A stretch of 64,000 bases of DNA from DASYKT01 sp035995185 (GTDB lineage: Bacteria; Acidobacteriota; Blastocatellia; Pyrinomonadales; Pyrinomonadaceae). A program made the translations under genes and the position numbers. Where the stretch lies: assembly GCA_035995185.1 (NCBI GenBank), contig DASYKT010000061.1, forward strand, positions 1 to 64,000, in the 5' to 3' direction. Position 1 is the first letter of the stretch. Each line of letters starts with the position of its first letter. Below the pieces are notes generated by a model. It saw nothing but the letters and a program-made list of their open reading frames with translations, had not been told where the DNA came from and ran no database searches. Shown piece by piece: positions 1 to 8,796 of this stretch.

Positions 1-2628
1 ATCGGTCGTGAGTCCAAACTGGTTTCCGCCCACCGTCGCGTCGCTGCTCTTAAAGAAGAACCAGACCCCGTTGCTCGGTCTAAAGACTGCCAGGTCGGCT
101 TTGCCGTCGGCGTCATAATCACCCAGGACAGGTTTGTCTTCTGCCAGGCCGAACTGGGCTATCGCCAATCCGTCCCTGCTTCTGAGCATGAACCAGATGC
201 CGTCGCGATAGACAGCGATGTCGGTTCTACCGTCTCCGTCATAGTCTGCTGCTACGGGGCGGTCCTGTGACAGACCGAATTGAGTAATACTCAAACCGTC
301 ACGGCTGCCGTTGATATACCAGGTGCTGGTGCTCGGTCTGAACACCGCTTGATCGGCTATCCCGTCACCGTCATAATCTCCGGGCTGCGGTTTGTCACCC
401 GGAAGGCCGAATGAGATCCCCAGGAAACCGTCACGGCTACGTTGTAAGAACCAGCCGCCGTCACGATAGATGGCGACATCCGCTTTCCCGTCACCGTCAT
501 AATCTTCCGGAACCAGGGTGTCCGTTCCTATTCCCAGGGTCACCGCGTTGAAAGTGCCGTTAGAGCTATTAAGGATGTACCAGTTTCCTTCACTCGGGCG
601 AAAGACCGAGATATCAGTTTTGCCGTCTCCATCAAAGTCGGCATGTTTGGCATGAGAAGCAAAGGTCGCTTCGCCAAAGACCGTGAAACGAAATGCCTGA
701 GAGACGGAGAAACCTCCTGCCGCTCCCCCATCGTTGACATACCATCTGCCGGTAAAAGTTCTTCCTACCAGAGAAGCGTTATCCGGGATAGCGATACTGA
801 CCGAACCATACCCGCTGCCATTACCGCTGCCGCCTAAAGTGACGACGCTGTGATGGAAAGAACCGGCCTGTGGAATGCCTCCTTTAGGAGACGCACCGGG
901 ATCGTTGTCACTGATCACCAAAGTCGCCTGTGCGCCTCCCAAACCTCCGCTGAGGGCCACGGTAAAACTCGGATTACCGACCAGAGGCGGCTCGGCTGCG
1001 ATAGCCTGCGGAATTACTCCGCCCGAACCTGAAACCCCGCTGCCCAAAATAAGCGGCACCCGGTTCGATTCCGTATACAACGTCGGCCGGTCGAAGGGAG
1101 GTGTCTCCGCCGCGACCCGCGGATCGGTCAGCGGCCGTTTTAAAAACGCTATCAAGTCGGCTTTTTGCTGCGGCGATAAATTGAGCGGATTGATGGTTCC
1201 GGAATTCGGGAAGTCTCCGCCGCGAGCGTAGAACTCTACCACGTCTTCGATCGCGGCAAACCTGCCGTTATGCATATAGGGCGCGCGCAATTCGATATTG
1301 CGCAGGCTGGGCGTGCGAAACTGCGCCAGCTGGCTTTGGTTTCCGGTTGCTTCCGCCCGCCCGCCGTCTTCGCTGGTCGGGCGCACACCCAGGTTGAAAA
1401 AGCTGTTCCCGGTAAACGCGCTGCCCAAGTGGCAGGTTGAGCTGCATTGCGATTGGGTAAAAACCGTGCGGCCGCGCAGCTCCGCCGTCGTCAGTATCGG
1501 CGCGGAGGTTTGAATATATTTATCCCAGGGGGTACGGTCGGAAACGAGAACGCGTTCGTAAGAAGCGATGGCAAAAGCCATGCGGGCCGGCGTGACCTCG
1601 GGCGAGCCGAAAGCTTCCTGAAAAAGTTCGGGATAAGTGCTGTCACCGATCCAATCCTTTAACCCGGCAGGAACGGAGGGCGAAAGCGCCAGCGGTTTTG
1701 AAGCGGCGAGCTGGGTTGTCACCTGATTCCAGTCTCTCCCCTGATGCGCCATCTCGCCATCGGAAAGCGGCGGGGCCATCGACTGGCTCTCGAGCGCGCC
1801 GTTAAAGTCGATGAGGATCTGGCTGGTCAGTGGGTCGCGAAAAATTTCGCCGGCGCGGCCGTCCCAAAATAAAAAGTTAGAGGAAAAAGCGGCATTGATG
1901 ACCGGCGGCGATTTGCGGCGGGTCACCTGGTCGCGCATGCCGAATTGGCCCGACCAGCTATAAAGCCCGGCGGCGGTTTTTAGCGGCACGCCCGGCGAAC
2001 CTGTCTTATCGTCAGGTGTCCCGTAAACATTATCCGGGCCGGGATGGGTTGAGCGAATATCTCCGACCACGGAGCGCACGTCCGAACCGCCTTTTGCCAG
2101 TTGATGGCAAGTGCCGCACGAGACGGTTCGCGTCGATGAAAGCTGTTCGTCCCAGAACAGGGCTTTTCCTAAAAAAACTTTTGCCGCGGTAACCGTGTTT
2201 TGCGTGGGAACCGGCGGCTGTCCCAAAGGGCAGCAAATTCCCGTGTCCGTACCGGACGCGCTGGAGCCCTGATCGGGCGGGCTCATCGGGCTGACGATAG
2301 CGCCATTTTCCGCGCGCACCCAGTAGAAAAAGTTTACGTCGTTTGTCGAACTCAGATCGAAACCCACCACCGAAGCGCTCGTTCCCACACTGACCGCGGT
2401 CACCGGGTCGTTCACCGTATTGCGAAAAATACGGTACACCGTCGCACCGCGAACCGCGTTCCAGTTCAACCCCACTTTATCCTTATAAGATCCGTCAGAG
2501 GCGATAAGGCCGGTCGGCGCAGCCAGGCCGCTTTGGCCCTTGACCGCAGGCATAAAAAGACGCGTGCTGATAAATGTTAAAAACAGCACTACAAACAAGC
2601 CTATAACGGCTAATTTAATTCGCAGCAT
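1..2628 (-). CDS. Secreted di-haem cytochrome c peroxidase-like protein with C-terminal FG-GAP repeats (partial, runs off left edge)
   Basis: The frame is open from an ATG at 2628 to base 1 (876 codons) with no stop seen, so the C-terminus is missing. Residues 1-30 form a signal peptide or anchor. A fibronectin-III-like stretch follows, then a peroxidase/MauG-type region with a canonical haem motif SCGTCH (His175) and a second site CSSTCH (His400) that has three residues between the cysteines instead of two. A conserved 'PYMHNGRFAAIEDVV'-like stretch, typical of bacterial cytochrome c peroxidases, comes after it. From about residue 663 onward there are at least five FG-GAP/VCBS-like repeats built on (F/Y)DGDGKxD. 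Peroxidases of this family reduce H2O2 or oxidise protein substrates in the periplasm. The FG-GAP tail suggests surface display or binding of a partner. The family call is firm; the substrate is unknown. Confidence 0.85.
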   Translation of the reverse strand, partial: MLRIKLAVIGLFVVLFLTFISTRLFMPAVKGQSGLAAPTGLIASDGSYKDKVGLNWNAVRGATVYRIFRNTVNDPVTAVSVGTSASVVGFDLSSTNDVNFFYWVRAENGAIVSPMSPPDQGSSASGTDTGICCPLGQPPVPTQNTVTAAKVFLGKALFWDEQLSSTRTVSCGTCHQLAKGGSDVRSVVGDIRSTHPGPDNVYGTPDDKTGSPGVPLKTAAGLYSWSGQFGMRDQVTRRKSPPVINAAFSSNFLFWDGRAGEIFRDPLTSQILIDFNGALESQSMAPPLSDGEMAHQGRDWNQVTTQLAASKPLALSPSVPAGLKDWIGDSTYPELFQEAFGSPEVTPARMAFAIASYERVLVSDRTPWDKYIQTSAPILTTAELRGRTVFTQSQCSSTCHLGSAFTGNSFFNLGVRPTSEDGGRAEATGNQSQLAQFRTPSLRNIELRAPYMHNGRFAAIEDVVEFYARGGDFPNSGTINPLNLSPQQKADLIAFLKRPLTDPRVAAETPPFDRPTLYTESNRVPLILGSGVSGSGGVIPQAIAAEPPLVGNPSFTVALSGGLGGAQATLVISDNDPGASPKGGIPQAGSFHHSVVTLGGSGNGSGYGSVSIAIPDNASLVGRTFTGRWYVNDGGAAGGFSVSQAFRFTVFGEATFASHAKHADFDGDGKTDISVFRPSEGNWYILNSSNGTFNAVTLGIGTDTLVPEDYDGDGKADVAIYRDGGWFLQRSRDGFLGISFGLPGDKPQPGDYDGDGIADQAVFRPSTSTWYINGSRDGLSITQFGLSQDRPVAADYDGDGRTDIAVYRDGIWFMLRSRDGLAIAQFGLAEDKPVLGDYDADGKADLAVFRPSNGVWFFFKSSDATVGGNQFGLTTD

Positions 2629-2785
2629 TTTTTAGTATTACTTTCTTTCCCGGTGTGTTATTACAACCAGATTCGACGAAATTATAGTCCAAAAGTCCTG
2701 TTTAATACAGAAAGCTCTCTGTAAAACCTTTAATATTAAAGCCAATAATAAGGATTTTCAACTCGGGAACAGAGCAAAAAGATTG

Positions 2786-3628
2786 ATGCCGAAAAGAACC
2801 TCATCGACAAAGATAATGGTGGGCTGCCAGGCGTGGGGATATGAAGATTGGAAAACCCTGCGCGGCGGCCCGACGGTCTTTTTTCCGCCCGGTATCAAAC
2901 CGCATGAAAAACTGGCTTTTTATGCGAAAATTTTCGATACCGTCGAAGTGGACAGCTCTTTTTACGGGATACCCAAAATTTCAGACCTTGAAAATTGGTC
3001 CCGGCAGGTGCCGGAACATTTTAAATTTTCCTTCAAAATGCCGCGCGACATAACGCACGTCGAAAATCTCAGCAGCACGTCGTACCCGTTAGCGAAAGAA
3101 TTTATCGGGCGGCTCGCTGTTTTGAAAAACAAGCTGGGCGCGGTCCTGATCCAATTGCCGCAGGCTTTCAAAATGACCGCGGCAAATGCAGCTAACCTGG
3201 CGGGCTTTCTGGAGTTTCTTCCCGGCGAAATTAGCTTTGCGGTAGAACTGCGTTCACCGGAATGGTTTGTGCCGGAGATCTTTGAGCTGCTTACCCGGCG
3301 CAAGGTGGCCCTTTGTCTCGGTCAAAATGAATTTCTTTCGCGAGAGATCATAATGAAAGCATTCGAATTTCCCTCAGCCGATCTTGCCTATTTTCGTTTC
3401 AGCGGGTTGCGCGATCTGACGAAATTAGATCGCATTCAGCGGCCGCAGGAAGAGAGCATTGATTTTTGGGCCGAACAGATAAAAACGATCCAAAGCAAGA
3501 CGATATTTGTCTATTTCAGCAATCTTTTTGAAGGCTTTTCACCGGAAAGCGCTGCCAAATTTCGCAAGCTCATCGGGCAAACTCCCGTAACTCCCGAGCA
3601 ATTAAATCCTGCACCCAGCCTCTTCTGA
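2786..3628 (+). CDS. DUF72 (YecE-like) TIM-barrel protein
   Basis: This 280-residue soluble protein has the DUF72 pattern: an N-terminal VGCQAWGYEDW segment, VEVDSSFYGIP, then FSFKMPRDITH and a C-terminal YFRFSGL. The fold is a TIM barrel; no biochemical role is established for most members. I chose ATG 2786. A TTG three bases upstream is in frame but has no better ribosome binding site. It is monocistronic, divergent from the peroxidase-like gene, and is followed by a 405-nt gap holding a palindrome. Confidence 0.85.
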   Translation: MPKRTSSTKIMVGCQAWGYEDWKTLRGGPTVFFPPGIKPHEKLAFYAKIFDTVEVDSSFYGIPKISDLENWSRQVPEHFKFSFKMPRDITHVENLSSTSYPLAKEFIGRLAVLKNKLGAVLIQLPQAFKMTAANAANLAGFLEFLPGEISFAVELRSPEWFVPEIFELLTRRKVALCLGQNEFLSREIIMKAFEFPSADLAYFRFSGLRDLTKLDRIQRPQEESIDFWAEQIKTIQSKTIFVYFSNLFEGFSPESAAKFRKLIGQTPVTPEQLNPAPSLF

Positions 3629-4033
3629 TTAATCAATTTTCGATTCAAAACGGTTTAGAGTTCAAGAGGCATTGCCCATAAATATCGGTTGGGGGTCAAA
3701 AGGTAACGGGTCAGTACCGGGAACGTAGTGACCGGCTAATGGACTGTGAAAGTTTTATCTATCAATAGGATAGTAGTTTTTAGATCGGAAGCCGGTCACT
3801 ACGTTCCCCGATACTGACTTCACTGTTTCTCCAACTCCTCAAAGAAGTGCACTAGCCTAATTGCCTAACACGACTAATATTGTTAAACTTTGCAAAACAC
3901 GTTGCTAATTGCCGCGTGGTAATTAAGCACACCCACCACCATCTCTCAAGGTTCAAACATGAATTTGCTTATTGGAGCAGATCAATAGCATCGGCTCGGC
4001 GAAATGTCGAAGACGATAGGAGAAAAATAGAAA
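3629..4033. other. Intergenic stretch with one palindromic repeat
   Basis: There is no credible coding region in this 405-nt gap. It holds the inverted repeat described at 3710-3818. An AGGAG near 4018-4022 serves as the ribosome binding site for the nuclease gene at 4034. A short open frame beginning at 3880 overlaps the nuclease start out of frame and has no recognisable content. Confidence 0.6.
3710..3818. repeat. REP-like inverted repeat (27-28 nt arms)
   Basis: The left arm at 3710-3736 begins GTCAGTACCGGGAACGTAGT. It is matched by the reverse complement of 3791-3818 with only one or two differences. The arms are separated by 54 nt. A fragment resembling one arm end (CCGGTACTGACTTCATTG) lies at 16559-16576, which suggests a dispersed family rather than a plain terminator. 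There is no transposase between the arms. Confidence 0.75.
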
Positions 4034-5311
4034 ATGAACACACTACATCCCAATTTCCCAAAACTATTCCCGGTTTTTCAAAAGGGAATGCTCATCCTGG
4101 GCCTTCTGATAGTTTTCGTCTGGGCGGCGCCCGCGCAAACCAATGAAGGTTTTGAAGCGGGCGGAAAGGCTGCTTATGCGGCGGGTAACGTTACGCTCGG
4201 CTCCGGCAGCTGGAACCTGGACGAAGCGCTGACCGGAAACCTCGCCTCGGACGTAAAGGTCGGATCGTATGCGGCGCGCGTGCGCGGCAACACCGGAAAA
4301 GTGACCATGAATTTCAACGTAGCCAACGCCGGAACGGTCGCGATCAGTTATGCGCGCTTTGGCACCGACGGTGCCTCGAACTGGGAATTATGGCAATCGG
4401 TCAACAACGGCTCCAGCTGGACCCAGGTCGGCTCGACCATCACCAATAGTTCGACCACGCTGCAGACGGCTTATTTTGCGGTCAATTCCGCCGTCGCAAT
4501 TCGTTTTGAAATTCGCAAAACAAGCGGCGGAACATCCAACCGGCTGAATTTCGACGATATTTCGCTGGCCGACGACACCGGCTCGACATCGGTCCACCTG
4601 ACAATGGGCAATCCGTCGGACGCTACTAATAACACTTCATTTCCCGCCAACTACCTGATGGAAAAAGACCAGTACGTGATGTCTTATCATCGCGACAACG
4701 GCGGCCCGAACTGGGTTTCCTGGCACCTCGATCCTTCATGGCTCGGCACGACGCCGCGGCAGGATGATTTTCGCGGCGACAGCACGCTGCCGGTTGGCTG
4801 GTACAAAGTCGTCAGCACCAGCTATTCCGGTTCCGGTTACGACCGCGGGCACATGTGTCCTTCGGCTGACCGGACGGCGACCGTGGCTGACAACAGCGCG
4901 ACTTTCCTGATGACCAATATGCTTCCGCAGGCGCCCGACAATAACCGGATCACCTGGGAAGGCCTGGAAGAATATTCGCGTGACCTGGTCACCGATGACG
5001 GCGATGAGCTTTACATCATCTCCGGCGGCTATGGAAATGCGGGAACGATCAACAGCGGCCATGTGCTGGTGCCGACCTACACCTGGAAGGTGATCATCGT
5101 TTTGTCGCAGGGTTCTAACGACGTTTCGCGCGTGACCACTTCGACCCGCACGATCGCCGTTTGGGTGCCTAACCAAAACAGCATCAACCACGACTGGAAA
5201 ACGTACCGCGTGTCGGTCGATTATGTCGAAAGCATGACCGGTTACGATTTCTTCTCGAACGTTTCGGACGCGACCGAGAACACGATCGAAGCTGTGGTCG
5301 ATAATCAGTAA
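4034..5311 (+). CDS. Secreted DNA/RNA non-specific endonuclease (NUC1 family)
   Basis: The product has 425 residues with an N-terminal hydrophobic signal segment (about residues 14-35, ending AAPAQ). Residues about 36-185 form a beta-rich accessory domain rich in Ser, Thr and Asn. The C-terminal half is a NUC1-type nuclease. Its signature DRGHMCPSADRT carries the catalytic His, and TNMLPQAPDNNRITWEGLE carries the metal-binding Asn and helix. Such enzymes cleave DNA and RNA with Mg2+ outside the cytoplasm, for nutrient scavenging or extracellular DNA breakdown. AGGAG lies 11 nt upstream of the ATG. The gene converges on the tamA-like gene across a large hairpin. Confidence 0.92.
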   Translation: MNTLHPNFPKLFPVFQKGMLILGLLIVFVWAAPAQTNEGFEAGGKAAYAAGNVTLGSGSWNLDEALTGNLASDVKVGSYAARVRGNTGKVTMNFNVANAGTVAISYARFGTDGASNWELWQSVNNGSSWTQVGSTITNSSTTLQTAYFAVNSAVAIRFEIRKTSGGTSNRLNFDDISLADDTGSTSVHLTMGNPSDATNNTSFPANYLMEKDQYVMSYHRDNGGPNWVSWHLDPSWLGTTPRQDDFRGDSTLPVGWYKVVSTSYSGSGYDRGHMCPSADRTATVADNSATFLMTNMLPQAPDNNRITWEGLEEYSRDLVTDDGDELYIISGGYGNAGTINSGHVLVPTYTWKVIIVLSQGSNDVSRVTTSTRTIAVWVPNQNSINHDWKTYRVSVDYVESMTGYDFFSNVSDATENTIEAVVDNQ

Positions 5312-5312
5312 T

Positions 5313-5484
5313 ATATGGAGCGCGGGCATCCCTGCCCGTAACGAACGCTGCGCGTTCGAATCTGTCAGTAGCGTCTGCGTTAGCAGATGCGTAAAGCGTA
5401 AGAAGCGCACTTGCTAACGCAAGCGCTACTGACATGAACGCGACAAGCCGCGCTTGCGGACAGGGATACCTGAGCGCTCCATAT
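5313..5484. repeat. Nested palindromic element between convergent genes
   Basis: Perfect 10-nt outer arms ATATGGAGCG (5313-5322) and CGCTCCATAT (5475-5484) enclose imperfect GGGCATCCCTG/CAGGGATACC arms. Further inside are TCAGTAGCG (5365-5373) with CGCTACTGA (5424-5432), and a local palindrome CGAACGCTGCGCGTTCG. The element fills the whole space between the stop codon of the nuclease gene and that of the tamA-like gene. It could act as a bidirectional transcription stop or be an inserted miniature element. Confidence 0.7.
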
Positions 5485-8400
5485 TAAAATATCTGGCTGA
5501 AGCGAAAATGAAGCTGCCCCTGCTTGACGCGGTGAATGGTGTCGGGCGGCACGAGCTGCGGAATGATAAATTCCGGCGGGTTGAGCATATAACCGTAATC
5601 GATCGCGAACGAACCGCCGAAAGGCGTCTTGATACGCAGGCCCAATCCGACAGTGTTGGTCCAAAGCGTTCGCAGGTTTTGATCGAAATTGTCACCCGGT
5701 ATTACCTGGCGCGGTTTAAATATTTCGCTGGCGTGCGAGAAAACGTTCCCACCATCATAGAAAGGCACCACCTGAACGGTGTTCGTCACGGGAAGCCGCG
5801 CTTCCAGGTTGGCTATCGCCAGGCCATTGCCGCCCAGCGGGACGGTAAATGGCTGCAGGAATACCTGCGTGCCGCTGGTGTTAAAAAAGTCTCCCTGCGG
5901 AAGGAAAGCGACGCGCGGCCCGGCGGATTCAAATTCAAAACCGCGCAATGAAGTGGAACCGCCGGAGAAAAATCTTTCGCTGATCGGCAAAAGGTCATTG
6001 AGCGAGGCAAATTGTCCCTGGCCGAAATTGGTGCGGCGGCTCCAGACCGTCGCCAGGCCGAGGGTTGCGCGTCCGGCCAGGATCAGCCCGTTCAACTTGG
6101 GCACATAATAGTAGGTTTGATAGTTTGCCTGGAATTTGTGAAACGAGATATTTGCGCCCAGCTGTTCCAGTGACAGCGCATAATCGATGGTCAGGTAATG
6201 CCCGTTGGTTGGCTCGGTCGAGCTATAGGGGCACTGCTCGGCGGGCTCGCCGCGGGCGATGATCTGCAGCAGGGAATATTTGCGGTTACAATTTTTACGC
6301 GTGTCCTGTACCAGCGACGCGCCCGGGCCTGAGATCCTAACGCGCGAATCCGGCCGCAGCAGATCGGCGATAAGCAGGCTTTCAAAATTAAAAAGCCTCA
6401 CGTCCTCGAACCGGAAACGGAAAAAAGATATCGTGCGCGATTTCAGATCGATCGTGCGCTGCGTTTCGGCGATCAGCGAGAAACGGTTGATGGTCGGGTC
6501 GCCGGCCGGCTGGCCGAAAGTGTCCACCGGATTACCGTCTATGTCCAGGCGCTGGACGACGCCGAAAGTTCCGCGGTCGATGGTGGAACGGAAAAAGCGC
6601 GTAACGGTAGAATCCCGCTGGTATTGCGCGGTGATGGTCAGCGGGGCGAACCTGCCTTTGCCGTCGCGCATAAAACGCGGGTTGAGAAAATCGATCTGTG
6701 CGAGCTGCTGGCGTTGGCTGATGCGCAGGCGCGCGCCGCCCTGGTAAAGCCCGCCCAGCAAATTGACGTGCCGGATATCGACAAATCCCGAAGCTCCGGC
6801 GTCCGTCGAAAAGCCGCCGCCATAATTCAAAATGCGCGAAGCTTTTTCTTCCAGGTTGATGGTGACGTCGCGTAACTCGTTACCGTCTTTATCTTCGCCG
6901 GCCAGATCGGCTTCGATCGTGACGCGGTCAAAAGCATCGGTGGAATATAGAGATTGTTCGCTGGCTGAGATCTCGGTCGCGCGCAGGACATTGCCGGGTT
7001 TTAGAAAGATGGCCTTGTGAATGGCGGCGTCTTTTGTGTTCTCATTCCCATTTAAAAAGATCCGGTTGATGATGACCTTTTTGCCTTCATTCTCGATCGA
7101 GTAAATTATTTTTACGCGTTTTTCTTCCGGATTTTCCGGCGGTAGCTCGACAAATGAGAAAAACGATTTGACGTTGAAATAGCCTTCCTGGGTATAAAGC
7201 TCGAGCACACGATCGTTGCCGTTGCGCATGCGAGCGCGGGAAAAATTCTTGCCGACCAGGTCGGGCAAAACCTTCCGGATGCTATCGGTGGTGAAAACTT
7301 TGTTGCCGCTCACTTCGACGGCGGCGATGCGGGTCGGCACTCCTTCGTTCACGACAAAAGTTATGATCAGATTTTCGCCTTCGGGAGAGACGCCCTGGCG
7401 GACATTGACCTTTACATCGCGGTAGCCGAGTTCGCGCATCAGCGCGACGATGGTTTGCCGGTCGTCTTCCAAAAGCTCGACGTTGGTGTAGCCGCGCCCG
7501 TAACCGAAAGCGGGAATAAATCCCAGTATGTTGGCTTTTTGCGTCTCTAAGACCGAAGCGATCTCGGGAATCTTGATCTTGTCGGTCCCTTCCAGGCGGA
7601 TATCGACCAGCCGCAAGCGGCGGTTAAGATCGACCTTGTAATCGATCTCGACCTGGCGGCCTTCGAGTTCGGTGCTGCTCAGCGCGCGGCATATTTCCTC
7701 CGTGCCGTTGGAGAGATCGTTGGCCTCGTCTTTGGGGATCGGCGGCGTGACCGAGCAAACCGGGTGAATGTCGGCAAAGAAATATCCGCGTTCCTGAAAA
7801 TGATTACGCAGACGGCGGCGGCCTTCTTCGATCGCCGAAGGATCGATCGTGCCTTCGCGCTTGATCGGCAGCAGAGTGGTCTGCGTTTTATCGCTTATCT
7901 TTAACGGGTCGGAACTGACCTTAACGGTTATTTTTGCGCCGAGCTCGCCGGTCAAAGCGATCGCCACGGTATTTTTGTCGGGATCAAAGGTCGTCTTCGG
8001 CTCGTCGAGCGACGGGGCCAGATAGTCTTCCTCGATCATCGCCTTGCGGATCGTGGTGACGTCATTTTGCAGCTTGTCGCGGGTATAAGGCTCACCGGGT
8101 TTAAGCGTCAGGTCTTTCTGCGCCTTGGCGGGGTTGAAATCCTTGACCTGGATCTCAAACTTTTCCACCCGCGCCTGCGCATGCGGGTTCACATTAAAGG
8201 TAACGATCACCGCCGCACCGCGGTCGCCCGGCCGCGTCGAGTAAGTTACTTCCGCATTGTAGTAACCTTTCTCGCGCAGATATGTCTGTATCAGGTCGGC
8301 GTTGGCTTTCAGGCTTTCATCGGTGACGGAATTTCCCGGCGCCAGCAGATTAACGCGCAAGAGCAATTCCTGTTCGGTCACGGTTTCGCCGATTGGGTCC

Positions 8401-8780
8401 GTCACATTAACGTCGACCCTTTCCGCCTGGACCTTGCGTTTGATGATAAAACGCAGATCGACGCTTTCGGGGGGAACTTCCGTGGCCTCGACTTTAGCGG
8501 AAACTATCTTGCTCGTGTCATAGAGCGCTTCGAGCGCTTCGCGCACTTTTACGACGGTGTAACGGTCGCCCAGGACGGAGCGAAGAAGAGTTTTGAATTG
8601 TTCCTCGGTAGTTTTATCTTCACCCGTCTCTTCGAAGGTGATGGTGACGTCGCGGATCAGCGAGTTTTCGTATTTGTTTTGCGCCCTTGTGAGCTGAGAA
8701 AAGGACAGGCAAATAAGCAGCGTCAAAAAAAGACGCGTGAAGAATTTGACCGTTATGTTAATGAACTGCCCCCGTTTCAT
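5484..8780 (-). CDS. tamA: Omp85-family outer-membrane protein with about seven POTRA domains (TamA-like)
   Basis: The 1098-residue product has a signal peptide (about 1-33, LTRAQ). About 600 residues follow that divide into seven POTRA-like units, each with a beta-strand 'V-x-I-x-F/V-x-G' start, two helices and a closing 'xITFxVNEG' strand. A 16-stranded Omp85 barrel starts near 'ILNYGGGFSTDAG'. The barrel contains SLRGFEFES, the conserved RGF/RGY lid motif, and the protein ends in Phe as an outer-membrane beta-signal. E. coli TamA has three POTRAs and BamA five, so this periplasmic arm is unusually long. It begins 16 nt after the tamB-like gene, which supports a TamA role: inserting outer-membrane proteins or moving lipid across the periplasm with TamB. 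A true BamA is encoded separately at 19406. Confidence 0.88.
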   Translation of the reverse strand: MKRGQFINITVKFFTRLFLTLLICLSFSQLTRAQNKYENSLIRDVTITFEETGEDKTTEEQFKTLLRSVLGDRYTVVKVREALEALYDTSKIVSAKVEATEVPPESVDLRFIIKRKVQAERVDVNVTDPIGETVTEQELLLRVNLLAPGNSVTDESLKANADLIQTYLREKGYYNAEVTYSTRPGDRGAAVIVTFNVNPHAQARVEKFEIQVKDFNPAKAQKDLTLKPGEPYTRDKLQNDVTTIRKAMIEEDYLAPSLDEPKTTFDPDKNTVAIALTGELGAKITVKVSSDPLKISDKTQTTLLPIKREGTIDPSAIEEGRRRLRNHFQERGYFFADIHPVCSVTPPIPKDEANDLSNGTEEICRALSSTELEGRQVEIDYKVDLNRRLRLVDIRLEGTDKIKIPEIASVLETQKANILGFIPAFGYGRGYTNVELLEDDRQTIVALMRELGYRDVKVNVRQGVSPEGENLIITFVVNEGVPTRIAAVEVSGNKVFTTDSIRKVLPDLVGKNFSRARMRNGNDRVLELYTQEGYFNVKSFFSFVELPPENPEEKRVKIIYSIENEGKKVIINRIFLNGNENTKDAAIHKAIFLKPGNVLRATEISASEQSLYSTDAFDRVTIEADLAGEDKDGNELRDVTINLEEKASRILNYGGGFSTDAGASGFVDIRHVNLLGGLYQGGARLRISQRQQLAQIDFLNPRFMRDGKGRFAPLTITAQYQRDSTVTRFFRSTIDRGTFGVVQRLDIDGNPVDTFGQPAGDPTINRFSLIAETQRTIDLKSRTISFFRFRFEDVRLFNFESLLIADLLRPDSRVRISGPGASLVQDTRKNCNRKYSLLQIIARGEPAEQCPYSSTEPTNGHYLTIDYALSLEQLGANISFHKFQANYQTYYYVPKLNGLILAGRATLGLATVWSRRTNFGQGQFASLNDLLPISERFFSGGSTSLRGFEFESAGPRVAFLPQGDFFNTSGTQVFLQPFTVPLGGNGLAIANLEARLPVTNTVQVVPFYDGGNVFSHASEIFKPRQVIPGDNFDQNLRTLWTNTVGLGLRIKTPFGGSFAIDYGYMLNPPEFIIPQLVPPDTIHRVKQGQLHFRFSQIF

Positions 8781-8796
8781 CTATGCCTGTCGTGAA

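Noticed and set aside
8067..8795. 242-codon plus-strand frame opposite the tamA-like POTRA region
   Set aside because: It is antisense to well-defined POTRA units and shows no domain or ribosome binding site of its own.
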